NCBI GenBank assembly: GCA_003157745.1
Contig: PMKM01000092.1
Location: forward strand, 9,220-57,906
Source of the DNA: Bryobacterales bacterium
GTDB lineage: Bacteria; Acidobacteriota; Terriglobia; Bryobacterales; Bryobacteraceae
Reading direction: 5' to 3'
DNA: 48,687 nucleotides
Shown: piece by piece, positions 12,579 to 20,651 of the stretch
Numbering within the stretch: position 1 is the stretch's first letter
Layout: each line of letters starts with the position of its first letter
Made by a program: the position numbers and the translations under genes
Notes under the pieces: model-generated
Seen by the model: the letters and a program-made list of their open reading frames with translations, nothing else
Told to the model about the DNA's origin: nothing
The model's database searches: none

Positions 12579-15500
12579 TCAGAACACAACCTTCACCGCC
12601 AGTTGCATCAGGCGTGGCGAACCAGCCTGCAAAATCTGTCCAAATGCCGGTGACTCCAGGTCATTTTCGGGCAGCCCGAAATTGGGATGGTTAAGGATGT
12701 TGAAGCACTCCGCGCGGAACTGCACGCGCCGTGTCTCGTCGATGTTGAAGTACTTGAACAACGAGACATCGGCATCCTCGATTCCAGGCCCACGCGCCAC
12801 GTTGCGGCCCTCGTTGCCGAATTGGCCCGCCTGCGTGGTTGGATTCAGTTGCAGGAAGGGCGAGCGGCTCACCCACTCGTTCGCTGTGTGCGGTTGCCCC
12901 ACGTTCGGATTGGAAATCAGGTCAGGCCTGCTCGAGTAGAAGCCGCTGATCTCGGGCGTGCTGCCTTGCAGGGAAACATTAGCGCTGTCATAGACCGTAA
13001 ACGGCGTGCCGGTGGAGAGATTGGCGATGGCGTTGAATTGCCAGCCGTTCGCAAGGAACCCGACGGCCCGCGAAGCGGTCCGCAATTTCGGCAACGTCCA
13101 CGTCCCACTAAGAACGAACCGCTGCGTGGCATCGAAGAGCGACGGGCCGTGTTCCGCCGCGAGGTCGAACGGGTTCTGGGCCAAGTCGTTTTCACCCGCC
13201 ACCAACGTCGGTGCCGAGCCGGCGACGTTCAGCGAGGAAATGTCGTCCAGGCTCTTCGAGTACGTGTAAGAGGCTAGAAAGCCCAGGCCGTGTGCGTACT
13301 GTCGCGAAAACGCCACTTCCAGCGCGTGATAGGTCGAGTTGGAATCGTCGGCGATCAACCCGACCGACGCGTAGTTGCACACGCCGGCGGAGTTACACGT
13401 TGTGTACTCGCGGCTTTGATTGCTAGCGTTCGGGGTGACGCCGGACTCGTGGACGGTGGGATTCGCTTCGATGAAACGCGGCAGGTAGGTGCCCTTGTTG
13501 CCGACATACCGGACGTCGAGCAGATAGTCCTTCGCAATCGCGCGCTCAATGGACAGATTCCAGTTCTGCGAGTAGGGCGGCAGCATTCCCGATTGCACGG
13601 TGAGTATGGTCGCCGGCGCCTGGAAAGTCCCGCTGCCAAATGGGCTGGCGGACCCGCCGTAGGGGTTGGCCAGGTTGAATCCGGGGCCGGCCAACTGATA
13701 CAGTTGTGTCCACGGCAGCGCACTGATGGACGCTTGCAGCGGACCTCCCTTGCCATTGGTGAAGCCATCGTAGAAGATGCCGTAGCCGGCCCGCACCATC
13801 GTCCTGTTATCGCCGAACAAATCCCAGGCCACGCCCACGCGCGGCATGATTTCGTGATAGTCGACGCGAGCGAGACCAGCCGGCACGCCAGGATCGCCCG
13901 GGAAGAGTATCCCTTCCGGGGCGTTCGGATAGACAGTCGATTGGTGGCCCGGCGCCCACGCGTTCATACGATTTCGAATGTCCACATAGGGCGTGTTAAT
14001 CTCGTATCGCAGGCCGAAGTTCAGAGTCAGTCGCGAGTCGATGCGAAATTCATCCTGTGCATACCCCGCGGCGACCCACTTACGCAGCCCGCGGTTAAAG
14101 TCGCCACCGCCCTGATAGAACTCCACCGATTGTCCCATCAGGAAACTGGCGAAGGAATCGCTGGCGGGAAACGCGGCGAAAACGAGAAAGCCATTCGTGG
14201 CGATTCCGAGAAGCGCGTTGATTTGCTGCCGACTGCGATCGGCGCCGACCTTAAGGTTATGCCGGCCGCGAGTCATCGCTATCGAGTACGATGCCTGGTA
14301 GTCGTTCTGATAAGTATTCTGCGGGCCGGTGATCGGATTGCCGAGATTCGCGTAGCCGCTCACGATCAGATAGGGAACGCCGTCGTTCAATGGAAGCGTC
14401 GGTTCGTATTGGAACCCGAGGCTGCTGCCCGGCGTGTGATTCACGGCCTGCCCTTTCAAAAACACGTTGCGGAAGATGGACGCCCGCACCGTCTGCACGG
14501 TTTCCGGCGAAATCAGGTGAACCCAGGAACCGGTGGCCGAGTTAGTCGAGATGTCGTTCTTAACCGGAAAACCGGGCACGCCGGCGCCGTTGATGGGCAG
14601 TGGGTCTAATCCGTCCAAAGACGACGTGGAGTATCGCATAAAGACTTGGTCGCTCGGCCCAAAGTAGTGATCGTAGCGGAAGCCACCCTGGTTGTAGTTA
14701 TTCGATCCGAGCTGAGTCGATTCATACACGTTGGTACCGATATTGGGAAGCGGATACAGTTTCTCCGCGAGCTGCGCGATCGAGCTCTGCATCGACTGCG
14801 GAATTTGGTTGCCCGGAAACGCCTGGCCCGTGAACTCATTGATAAGCGGAATGGACTGCCCCGTGGAGACGTTAATCAGCCCGGAGAAGTCTCCTGCTCT
14901 CTCAGCGGCGGTCGGCACTATGGCAGCCTGGGTCTTACCCTCGAAGTCGCGCTGTCCTTCGTAGTAGAGGAAGAAAAAGTCCTTATCCTTGCGGATCGGT
15001 CCGCCCAGCGTGGCGCCGTATTGATTGCGGTGCAGCGGCTCCGTGTCGGCGGCGAAAAAGTTGCGTGCGTCCATCGCGTTGTTCCGCAGAAACTCATAGA
15101 CGCCGCCGTGAAGGTAATTGCTACCCGATTTCGTGACGACCGAGGTCGTCGCCCCGCTGGTCTCGCCATACTCGGCGGGGGCATTCAGCGTCAGAATGCG
15201 AAACTCACTGACGGCATCCACCGGCACGCGTAGTGCGTAACCGCCATTTACACTGTCGACGTTACTCGCACCATCGAGCAGATAGTCGTTCGATTCAGGC
15301 CGCTGCCCGTTCACCCCGTAGGCCTGCCCGTTGCGCGCGATCCCGCCCGCTTCGGCTAAGCCTGGAGTCATCGGTGCGACTCCGGGCTGCAAGAGACCGA
15401 GTTGCGTCAGGTCGCGCCCGTTCAGGGGAAGATCTGTTGCCTGTTTCTCGGAGACTACGTTGCCGAGGGTCGGACTGGTATCCACGGTTACGGCTTGCCC

Positions 15501-15854
15501 CGAGACACTCACTTCGGTGTGCTCGCTGGCGAGTCCCAAATGCACCGGCCACGACACCACCTGGCCGATGTCGATGCGTATGGACGGAACCGAATACGGG
15601 GCGAATCCCTGGGCCTTTACGTGGAGCAGATACGCCCCGATGGGCAGATCGGAAAAATGGAACGCTCCCTGATGCGACGAGAGGACAGTCCGCTCAAGGC
15701 CGGTCTGCAAGTTGTGTACACTGACTTCTGCGTTCGCGACCAGCGCCGCAGTCGGATCGGTGATCTGCCCTTCCATCGTCCCGATGGGGGCCTGTGCGCA
15801 TACAACCATGCAAGCACACACCAATAACGGTGCGAGAGTACTGAGTCGTTTCAT
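12579..15854 (-). CDS. Oar-type TonB-dependent receptor with carboxypeptidase-regulatory domain
   Basis: This encodes 1091 residues. The ATG at 15854 is preferred because GGAGAT lies upstream and the product then starts with a signal peptide (MKRLSTLAPLLVCACMVVCAQ). Residues about 25-105 are a CarboxypepD_reg-like beta-sandwich (GTMEGQITDPTAALVANAEV). A plug domain follows (LPLNGRDLTQLGLLQPG; YLLDGASNVDSVNGG), then a long outer-membrane barrel ending in aromatic KVVF. These receptors are very abundant in Solibacter-like acidobacteria and import, or bind, large substrates. It lies 65 bp downstream of the rdhB-like gene on the same strand, but a dyad in that gap suggests its own control. The ligand is unknown; a glycan, a corrinoid or an organohalide would each fit a neighbour. 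Confidence 0.9.
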   Translation of the reverse strand: MKRLSTLAPLLVCACMVVCAQAPIGTMEGQITDPTAALVANAEVSVHNLQTGLERTVLSSHQGAFHFSDLPIGAYLLHVKAQGFAPYSVPSIRIDIGQVVSWPVHLGLASEHTEVSVSGQAVTVDTSPTLGNVVSEKQATDLPLNGRDLTQLGLLQPGVAPMTPGLAEAGGIARNGQAYGVNGQRPESNDYLLDGASNVDSVNGGYALRVPVDAVSEFRILTLNAPAEYGETSGATTSVVTKSGSNYLHGGVYEFLRNNAMDARNFFAADTEPLHRNQYGATLGGPIRKDKDFFFLYYEGQRDFEGKTQAAIVPTAAERAGDFSGLINVSTGQSIPLINEFTGQAFPGNQIPQSMQSSIAQLAEKLYPLPNIGTNVYESTQLGSNNYNQGGFRYDHYFGPSDQVFMRYSTSSLDGLDPLPINGAGVPGFPVKNDISTNSATGSWVHLISPETVQTVRASIFRNVFLKGQAVNHTPGSSLGFQYEPTLPLNDGVPYLIVSGYANLGNPITGPQNTYQNDYQASYSIAMTRGRHNLKVGADRSRQQINALLGIATNGFLVFAAFPASDSFASFLMGQSVEFYQGGGDFNRGLRKWVAAGYAQDEFRIDSRLTLNFGLRYEINTPYVDIRNRMNAWAPGHQSTVYPNAPEGILFPGDPGVPAGLARVDYHEIMPRVGVAWDLFGDNRTMVRAGYGIFYDGFTNGKGGPLQASISALPWTQLYQLAGPGFNLANPYGGSASPFGSGTFQAPATILTVQSGMLPPYSQNWNLSIERAIAKDYLLDVRYVGNKGTYLPRFIEANPTVHESGVTPNASNQSREYTTCNSAGVCNYASVGLIADDSNSTYHALEVAFSRQYAHGLGFLASYTYSKSLDDISSLNVAGSAPTLVAGENDLAQNPFDLAAEHGPSLFDATQRFVLSGTWTLPKLRTASRAVGFLANGWQFNAIANLSTGTPFTVYDSANVSLQGSTPEISGFYSSRPDLISNPNVGQPHTANEWVSRSPFLQLNPTTQAGQFGNEGRNVARGPGIEDADVSLFKYFNIDETRRVQFRAECFNILNHPNFGLPENDLESPAFGQILQAGSPRLMQLAVKVVF

Positions 15855-15884
15855 AATCGATATCTCCATGATTCGGACTATAGT

Positions 15885-15897
15885 CATAGGAACTATG
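15885..15897. promoter_or_regulatory. Dyad operator candidate upstream of the TonB receptor
   Basis: CATAG-GAA-CTATG is a perfect inverted repeat 31 bases upstream of the receptor start at 15854. The adjoining palindrome ACTATAGT (15877-15884) repeats the CTAT/ATAG core, giving a compound site. Position and symmetry fit a repressor site over the receptor promoter. The binding protein is not known. Confidence 0.45.
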
Positions 15898-15919
15898 GAC
15901 GTTGGCCGATTCATCCGGT

Positions 15920-16153
15920 CTAAACCCGTGATCGACCCTGGAACAAGCAGCCCAGGACGCCAATCGCTGCCAGCACGGCAACCGCAGTCCAGCTCATGGC
16001 GGCCGCCCGGTATTCGCTCTCCCGCACGCTCGCCACAGCAGTCTGCACAATGAGTACTTCCAGCAAAGCCCACAATCCGGCGAAAGTCCAAAACCACCAT
16101 GGACGCTTGCGGATCGTGATACTGACGGTGCTGCCGCTGTTGGGCATCGTCAT
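15920..16153 (-). CDS. rdhB: Small two-helix membrane protein, probable reductive-dehalogenase anchor (RdhB-like)
   Basis: This encodes 77 residues. The ATG at 16153 overlaps the rdhA stop as ATGA, a strong sign of translational coupling. The protein has two predicted transmembrane helices, about residues 19-41 (WWFWTFAGLWALLEVLIV) and 52-72 (MSWTAVAVLAAIGVLGCLF), joined by a short charged loop (RESEY), with basic residues next to the membrane. RdhB proteins are short 2-3 helix membrane proteins encoded beside rdhA and thought to anchor the exported dehalogenase. The identity rests on context, size and topology, because RdhB sequences diverge widely. Longer starts in the same frame run antisense-like through rdhA and are unlikely. 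Confidence 0.68.
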   Translation of the reverse strand: MTMPNSGSTVSITIRKRPWWFWTFAGLWALLEVLIVQTAVASVRESEYRAAAMSWTAVAVLAAIGVLGCLFQGRSRV

Positions 16154-17496
16154 CCCCTCACACCATGCGGCGTATCTTTCGCCCACCACTGTTCCGGATC
16201 GTGCTGTCTCCCGTAGCCGAACGCGTCGTCCAAAACGCGGAATAGGCCGTCCGTGACCGGCGCGACCGAGGCCGTGGCCTTCACCACGTCGTGTATCCAA
16301 GCCCGGGCGGCCTTTGTATACGGGCAACTCGCCAAACAAATGCCGCACCCGTTATCGACCTGTTGCCAGTGCTGGAAGCACAGATACGAATCCTCGAACC
16401 ATGCTTTATGCCCGGTGTTGTTCCACGGCCCTTTCGTCTTGAAACTTGGTTCGTCGTCGAACGACAGCGCGCCGGACGGACACGACTCGGCGCATTTCTT
16501 GCACTTCCTGCAGAACTGGACCAACCCGAAATCGACCGGCGTGTCACAAGCCATTGGCAAATCGGTGAACACCTTACACAGACGAACCGCCGGTCCGAAT
16601 TCGGGAGTAACCAACCTATTCAGCCGGCTAAGTTCCCCAATGCCCGCTTCAATCGCGAAGGGCACACTGAGCGCCGTATCGTTCACACTCGGAATGGCCT
16701 GATAGCCGAGACCGCGAATGAATTCGGCAAGCGAGGCCACGGTAAACGCCGAGTGGCTGTAGCCAAGCCCTGTGGCCGCATCTCCCAGTGACGTTGGCGC
16801 CCGAGAGAGAAGGTCAAGGTCCATTGGGATCGCGATCGCGACCACCCATTTCATCGTCCTGGGAATGACGACTTTCGTATCGGTCACCGCCGGGACTGTG
16901 ACATCTTCGAAGACGATGTCCCTTCTTGCTTGCCTGAGGTTTACGTAACTCTCATTCATTGGCGCGATCCCAACCAGTCCAGCGCCGTAGAGTCGCGCCG
17001 CAACCTTAACCGTTTGCGCCATCTCTTCCGGCGGAGCTGTGTGGCGCGCCACACCGAGTTCATCCGGTGTGCTTACCGCGACGCGAGTCCACGAGAGCAG
17101 TCCCTCGCCCGGCTTGATGCTCTTCATCAGAGTCCAGGCGCCTTCGCTCAATTGGTGATCGGGCAAACGGAAGCCCGGCTTGCTTTGTCGCATCCACCCC
17201 GCCAGGCGTTTAGCCTTGGCGGCCTGCTCCGCTTCGAGCGCGCCCACACCGTCGCGCTCGGTCTTCAACTGCTTATGCAGTTCAAAGATGTTACTGCCGG
17301 AGAAGCGCTTGAATTCCGCGGTCTTCTCGCCTAAGGTTGGTCGGTCCACGTCTTTCACCCACCGGGCGCGTTTCCGCCCGCTGCCGTTTGTGGTTCCTTC
17401 CAGTAATGCAACGGCCGCCGGTACGCTGCCTGCGGCAATGAGTCCGGCTGCCGTCAACAGGGCCCGCCGTCCCGTCCGCTTGCCTTCGGATTCCAC
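16150..17496 (-). CDS. rdhA: Reductive dehalogenase catalytic subunit (RdhA family)
   Basis: This encodes 448 residues from a GTG at 17496, chosen because AGGAG lies seven bases upstream; an ATG at 17523 has no such site. The leader (residues 9-34, RRALLTAAGLIAAGSVPAA) carries a twin-arginine-like motif, so the folded enzyme is probably exported. Two 4Fe-4S motifs are present: Cys329, 332, 335, 339 (CRKCKKCAESCP) and Cys373, 384, 387, 391 (CGICLASCP). The family segment GYSHSA...GYQAIPSVNDTALSVP is present. Tyr246, Asn272 and Arg305 have the same spacing as the catalytic residues I recall for Sulfurospirillum PceA. Such enzymes use a corrinoid to remove halogen. The soluble QueG family is related, but the leader and RdhB-like partner argue against it. 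The natural substrate is unknown. Confidence 0.87.
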   Translation of the reverse strand: MESEGKRTGRRALLTAAGLIAAGSVPAAVALLEGTTNGSGRKRARWVKDVDRPTLGEKTAEFKRFSGSNIFELHKQLKTERDGVGALEAEQAAKAKRLAGWMRQSKPGFRLPDHQLSEGAWTLMKSIKPGEGLLSWTRVAVSTPDELGVARHTAPPEEMAQTVKVAARLYGAGLVGIAPMNESYVNLRQARRDIVFEDVTVPAVTDTKVVIPRTMKWVVAIAIPMDLDLLSRAPTSLGDAATGLGYSHSAFTVASLAEFIRGLGYQAIPSVNDTALSVPFAIEAGIGELSRLNRLVTPEFGPAVRLCKVFTDLPMACDTPVDFGLVQFCRKCKKCAESCPSGALSFDDEPSFKTKGPWNNTGHKAWFEDSYLCFQHWQQVDNGCGICLASCPYTKAARAWIHDVVKATASVAPVTDGLFRVLDDAFGYGRQHDPEQWWAKDTPHGVRG

Positions 17497-17964
17497 GTAG
17501 TTACTCCTGTTCACGCCTTGCATTCCACGCTCGAGCGCCGCGCCGAACAGCTCGCGTCAGTCGCGGACGCACTTCCACGCCTCGGCCGCCGCAAGAGCGT
17601 CCTTGGTGGCCAAGCCGCCGGACACTTGCCGCGCACTCAGCTCAGACGCGCTGACACACGGGTATCGCGCCGCCGCAGAGACTCGCCGATACGGTCAATA
17701 ATTGTGCGTACTGCTTAGATCGAGACTGATCGTCTACGCGGGTGTTTCACCGCGCCGCATAGTGAACAGTATGGTAAGTCGTAATTCGTCAGGCCTGCAA
17801 TACTAGGAATGCACTAGGGCTGTCGTTGTCTGTGCGTGCACCCAGTCGGCATTTCCGCCGGTGGCCATTACAGAAGCCGGTTTGCGATGACTAGTAGATT
17901 CCGACTACTCGCTAACGCTGTTGTTTGGTATATCCTCGTTTAGTAGATTGGAGGGTATCGTTTC
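17497..17964. promoter_or_regulatory. 468-bp divergent control region between rdhA and the AhpD-like/MFS module
   Basis: No credible gene lies here. The part nearest the plus-strand gene is AT-richer and holds the repeat TAGTAGATT twice (17892-17900 and 17941-17949, 49 bp apart). The first copy is part of a dyad AGTAG-N7-CTACT (17893-17909). A TATATC element (17929-17934) could be a -10 box for the gene at 17965. The repeated and dyadic motifs suggest a regulator-binding region serving one or both divergent units. No regulator gene lies next to it. Confidence 0.5.
17504..17508 (-). promoter_or_regulatory. Ribosome binding site deciding the rdhA start
   Basis: On the minus strand AGGAG stands seven bases before the GTG at 17496. 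The alternative ATG at 17523 has no purine-rich element at useful distance, so GTG is the better start and the leader is nine residues shorter. Confidence 0.6.
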
Positions 17965-18528
17965 ATGGCCCACATTCAACTGCCTGAGGGATTGCCGGGC
18001 ATTCTCGGCCCATTAGCAATCAGCCCGGAAACCACCAAGGTGTTGCTCGAACTGGCGGAAGTGTTGTTGCGCGGTCCAAACACTCTAACTTCGGCCGAAC
18101 GCGAGATCATCGCCACATACGTCTCTTCTCGGAATGACTGCCGGTTTTGCCAACTGTCTCACGGTGCGGCCGCCGCCGCCCACCTTGGCGGCGACTACGA
18201 ACTGATCGACCGGGTCAAAACTGACTACGCGTCTGCGGACATCCCGGAGAAGCTCAAGGCGCTGCTGGCGATCGCGGGCAAGGTTCAGAAGGGTGGCAAG
18301 CACGTGACCACGGAAGACATTGAGCGGGCCCGCGGTCTCCGTGCGACTGACAAGGAGATCCACGACACCGTGTTGATCGCCGCCGTATTTTGTATGTTTA
18401 ATCGCTATGTGGACGGGTTGGGCACTTGGCAACCGGACGATCCGCAAGCCTACCGTGAGATGGGACAGAGAATGGCGAACGCCGGCTACGGGCAGCCAGA
18501 GCGCGAAGAAGCGACCGCGAGATCCTAG
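17965..18528 (+). CDS. AhpD-like peroxidase-related protein (carboxymuconolactone decarboxylase family), copy 1
   Basis: This encodes 187 residues with a GGAGGG ribosome site ten bases before the ATG. It has the AhpD fold signature: Glu47, Cys59, Cys62 and His66 (SSRNDCRFCQLSHG), with the same 12/3/7 spacing as the proton-relay Glu and catalytic Cys-x2-Cys / His of mycobacterial AhpD. The C-terminal helix segment KEIHDTVLIAAVFCMFNRYVDG is typical of the peroxidase-related subfamily. It is cytosolic, with no signal peptide. It probably detoxifies peroxides or reactive organic molecules using a dithiol, although some family members are lyases or have no known activity. It is the first gene of a three-gene run, and a close paralogue of equal length lies at 19976. 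Confidence 0.85.
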   Translation: MAHIQLPEGLPGILGPLAISPETTKVLLELAEVLLRGPNTLTSAEREIIATYVSSRNDCRFCQLSHGAAAAAHLGGDYELIDRVKTDYASADIPEKLKALLAIAGKVQKGGKHVTTEDIERARGLRATDKEIHDTVLIAAVFCMFNRYVDGLGTWQPDDPQAYREMGQRMANAGYGQPEREEATARS

Positions 18529-19878
18529 ATGTTGGCACGCGACGACAAGCGTCGATGGGCGGGTATTCGCCGGCCGCATCCTATTAGCCGCGGCACCCTC
18601 CCCAGGAGGGCTGCTCACCTGCTAACCGCGTTTCATCCCGCCGCACACCCCGCCGCAGACGAGCGCAGCGTCGGCTATCACGGATGGCGCGTGGCGGCTG
18701 CGTCTTCCGCTTGCGTGCTGGTTAGCTTCGCTTCGCTGTTTGTCTACACTTTCGCCATTTTCCTTAAGCCGCTCGCCATCGAGTTCGGCTGGTCGCGCGA
18801 GGCAGTCTCGGCTGCGTTCGGTATTGCCGCGCTGGCTGTGGCGGCGTGCTCGCCCCCGCTCGGCTGGCTTCTCGATCGCTATCCGGCGCGGCGTGTCATC
18901 TTACCCTGCCTTACTGTCTTTGGGTGCGCGTTCGCGTCGCTTGGGCTGCTCACGCGCCACCTGTGGCACCTCTACGCGATTTTCCTGATCCTCGGTATAG
19001 TGGGGAACGGAACCGCGCACCTCGCTTACTCCCGCGTACTGACCACCTGGTTCCAGGCTCGGCGCGGCGTGGCGTTTTCCATATTGCTGGGAGGTGGCGC
19101 GGTGGGTGCCATGGTGCTTCCCCCTATCGCAGAAGCTCTAATTCGCGCCACCGGTTGGCGGGCTTCCTTTGCCATCTTAGGCGCCTGCGGTCTTTTCATC
19201 GGGCTCCCGTGCGGTTGGTTCGTTGTCGAGCGGTCGCGCGCCATCCGTTCGGCCGCTGCGCCATCCAGCGGCGTCTCAGTGCGGGATGGCGTACGTTCGC
19301 GAGTATTTTGGATCATTGTCGCCGAACTCTTTCTAATCTCCGTCAGTCAGAATGGCGCTGTCACTCATCTTGCCGCGTTGCTGACCGATCGAGGGGTCGC
19401 GGCGGGAAAGGCCGCTTTGGCGGTGTCCGCTATGGGCGGAGCGATACTGGCCGGCAGGCTGTTCACGGGATGGCTGCTGGATCGGTACTTCGCGCCGCGT
19501 GTCGCCGTCTGTCTGTTCGCACTCTCCGCGCTCGGCACCTTTTTGCTGGCCGGTGCGCGGTCCTTCCAAGTAGGGATTGGCGCCGCGGCCCTGATCGGAT
19601 TCGGCATGGGCGGAGAAGGCGACGTCACTCCCTATCTGCTGTCGAGATACTTCGGCCTCAGATCGTTTTCCACGCTCTACGGTTTCACCTGGACCGCGTA
19701 TGCCATCGCCGGCGCCATCGGCCCTGTCATCATGGGCCGTGCGTTTGACGCAACGGGATCCTATCGCGTTCTTCTCATGCAACTCGCCGGGATGACGCTT
19801 GCCGCCGCGGCACTGATGCTGTTGCTGCCGCGCTATAAGACGACGTTCGTAGCCAGCGAGGTTCAAGAGACCCTGTAG
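18529..19878 (+). CDS. Major facilitator superfamily transporter (monocarboxylate/organic-anion-like)
   Basis: This encodes 449 residues. The ATG directly follows the previous TAG (TAGATG), implying coupled translation; no separate ribosome site is seen. After a hydrophilic, arginine-rich N-terminus (about residues 1-55) there are about 12 transmembrane helices in two halves separated by a charged loop near residue 235. The start of the hydrophobic part, YHGWRVAAASSACVLVSFAS followed by FGWSREAVSAAFG, resembles the oxalate/formate and monocarboxylate branch of MFS_1. Between helices 2 and 3 is GWLLDRYPARR, the MFS motif A equivalent. Its place between two AhpD-like genes suggests uptake or efflux of an organic acid or aromatic compound handled by that module. 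The substrate is not known. Confidence 0.85.
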   Translation: MLARDDKRRWAGIRRPHPISRGTLPRRAAHLLTAFHPAAHPAADERSVGYHGWRVAAASSACVLVSFASLFVYTFAIFLKPLAIEFGWSREAVSAAFGIAALAVAACSPPLGWLLDRYPARRVILPCLTVFGCAFASLGLLTRHLWHLYAIFLILGIVGNGTAHLAYSRVLTTWFQARRGVAFSILLGGGAVGAMVLPPIAEALIRATGWRASFAILGACGLFIGLPCGWFVVERSRAIRSAAAPSSGVSVRDGVRSRVFWIIVAELFLISVSQNGAVTHLAALLTDRGVAAGKAALAVSAMGGAILAGRLFTGWLLDRYFAPRVAVCLFALSALGTFLLAGARSFQVGIGAAALIGFGMGGEGDVTPYLLSRYFGLRSFSTLYGFTWTAYAIAGAIGPVIMGRAFDATGSYRVLLMQLAGMTLAAAALMLLLPRYKTTFVASEVQETL

Positions 19879-19975
19879 TTGTAAATGTAATCAGAGCCCG
19901 CGGAGGCGCTGTACTTCCTGGCGCCAGCAAGACGCACTCAGGAACGCATCCAACGCAGCAAAGGAGACTACACAA

Positions 19976-20539
19976 ATGGCCCACATCGAGTTACTTAACG
20001 ATCTGCCCGGTATCCGCGGGTTGATGGCCTTTCGGCCGGAAACGGCAGAGCCGCTCAACCAGCTTGCCGACGTTCTTTTGCGCGGACCCAACTCTCTCTC
20101 GCCCGGCGAGCGCGAACTGATCGCGACCTTCGTCTCGTCGCGCAACGACTGCTTCTTCTGTCAGACCGTCCACGGGGCCGTTGCCGCCTACCATCTGGGT
20201 GGCGGTGAACAGCTCGTGCTCGACGTCAAGCGCAATCCGGAACTCGCCGTTATCCCGGACAAGATGAAGGCCCTTCTCGCCATTGCCGGCAAGGTGCCGC
20301 GGGGCGGCAAGGAAGTAACCACCGGCGACGTCGCACGCGCCCGGGAGTCGGGCGCCACTGACATGGAGATTCATGACACAGTGCTTATCGCCGCGGCTTT
20401 CTGCATGTTCAACCGATATGTCGACGGCCTGGGGACTTGGGCGCCCACCGACCCGGATATGTATCGGCAACGCGCACCCATGATCGCCCGCGACGGATAT
20501 GCGAGTTCGGTCCCTGGAGTTTCGGCACAAGAGTCGTGA
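19976..20539 (+). CDS. AhpD-like peroxidase-related protein (carboxymuconolactone decarboxylase family), copy 2
   Basis: This encodes 187 residues with AAAGGAG upstream of the ATG. It is a clear duplicate of the gene at 17965: same length, same opening (MAHI), identical VSSRNDC and FCMFNRYVDGLGTW blocks, and the same Glu47, Cys59, Cys62 and His66 positions (NDCFFCQTVHG). The copies differ mainly in the middle (about 75-95) and the C-terminal 30 residues. Retention of all catalytic positions in both suggests two functional enzymes, perhaps forming mixed oligomers or acting on different substrates. It ends the plus-strand run and faces a convergent gene across a strong hairpin. Confidence 0.84.
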   Translation: MAHIELLNDLPGIRGLMAFRPETAEPLNQLADVLLRGPNSLSPGERELIATFVSSRNDCFFCQTVHGAVAAYHLGGGEQLVLDVKRNPELAVIPDKMKALLAIAGKVPRGGKEVTTGDVARARESGATDMEIHDTVLIAAAFCMFNRYVDGLGTWAPTDPDMYRQRAPMIARDGYASSVPGVSAQES

Positions 20540-20574
20540 CGCCTCGGTTTTCGGTGTTGACGTCGCCGCTTAAT

Positions 20575-20630
20575 GTCGCAGCGGCGGAGCTGGCTGAGAC
20601 TGATCCTGCCCACTCCGCCGCTCCTGCGAC
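20575..20630. terminator. Long hairpin between convergent genes, probable bidirectional terminator
   Basis: The left arm GTCGCAG + CGGCGGAG (20575-20589) pairs with CTCCGCCG (20613-20620) and CTGCGAC (20624-20630), leaving a three-base bulge and a 23-base loop. This 15-bp GC-rich stem lies exactly between the stops of the AhpD-like gene (20539) and the thioredoxin-fold gene (20652). There is no long U tract on either strand, so termination may be weak or factor-assisted. Confidence 0.5.
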
Positions 20631-20651
20631 GATCTCCCCTCCAACTTACCG

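Noticed and set aside
15920-16348. A 142-residue version of the rdhB-like protein
   Set aside because: The first 65 residues are an Arg/Gly-rich shadow of rdhA; the coupled ATG at 16153 leaves only the two-helix protein.
16150-17496. Epoxyqueuosine reductase (QueG) as an alternative to RdhA
   Set aside because: QueG is cytosolic and has no leader peptide or coupled membrane partner; the ALSVP and double 4Fe-4S layout fits RdhA better.
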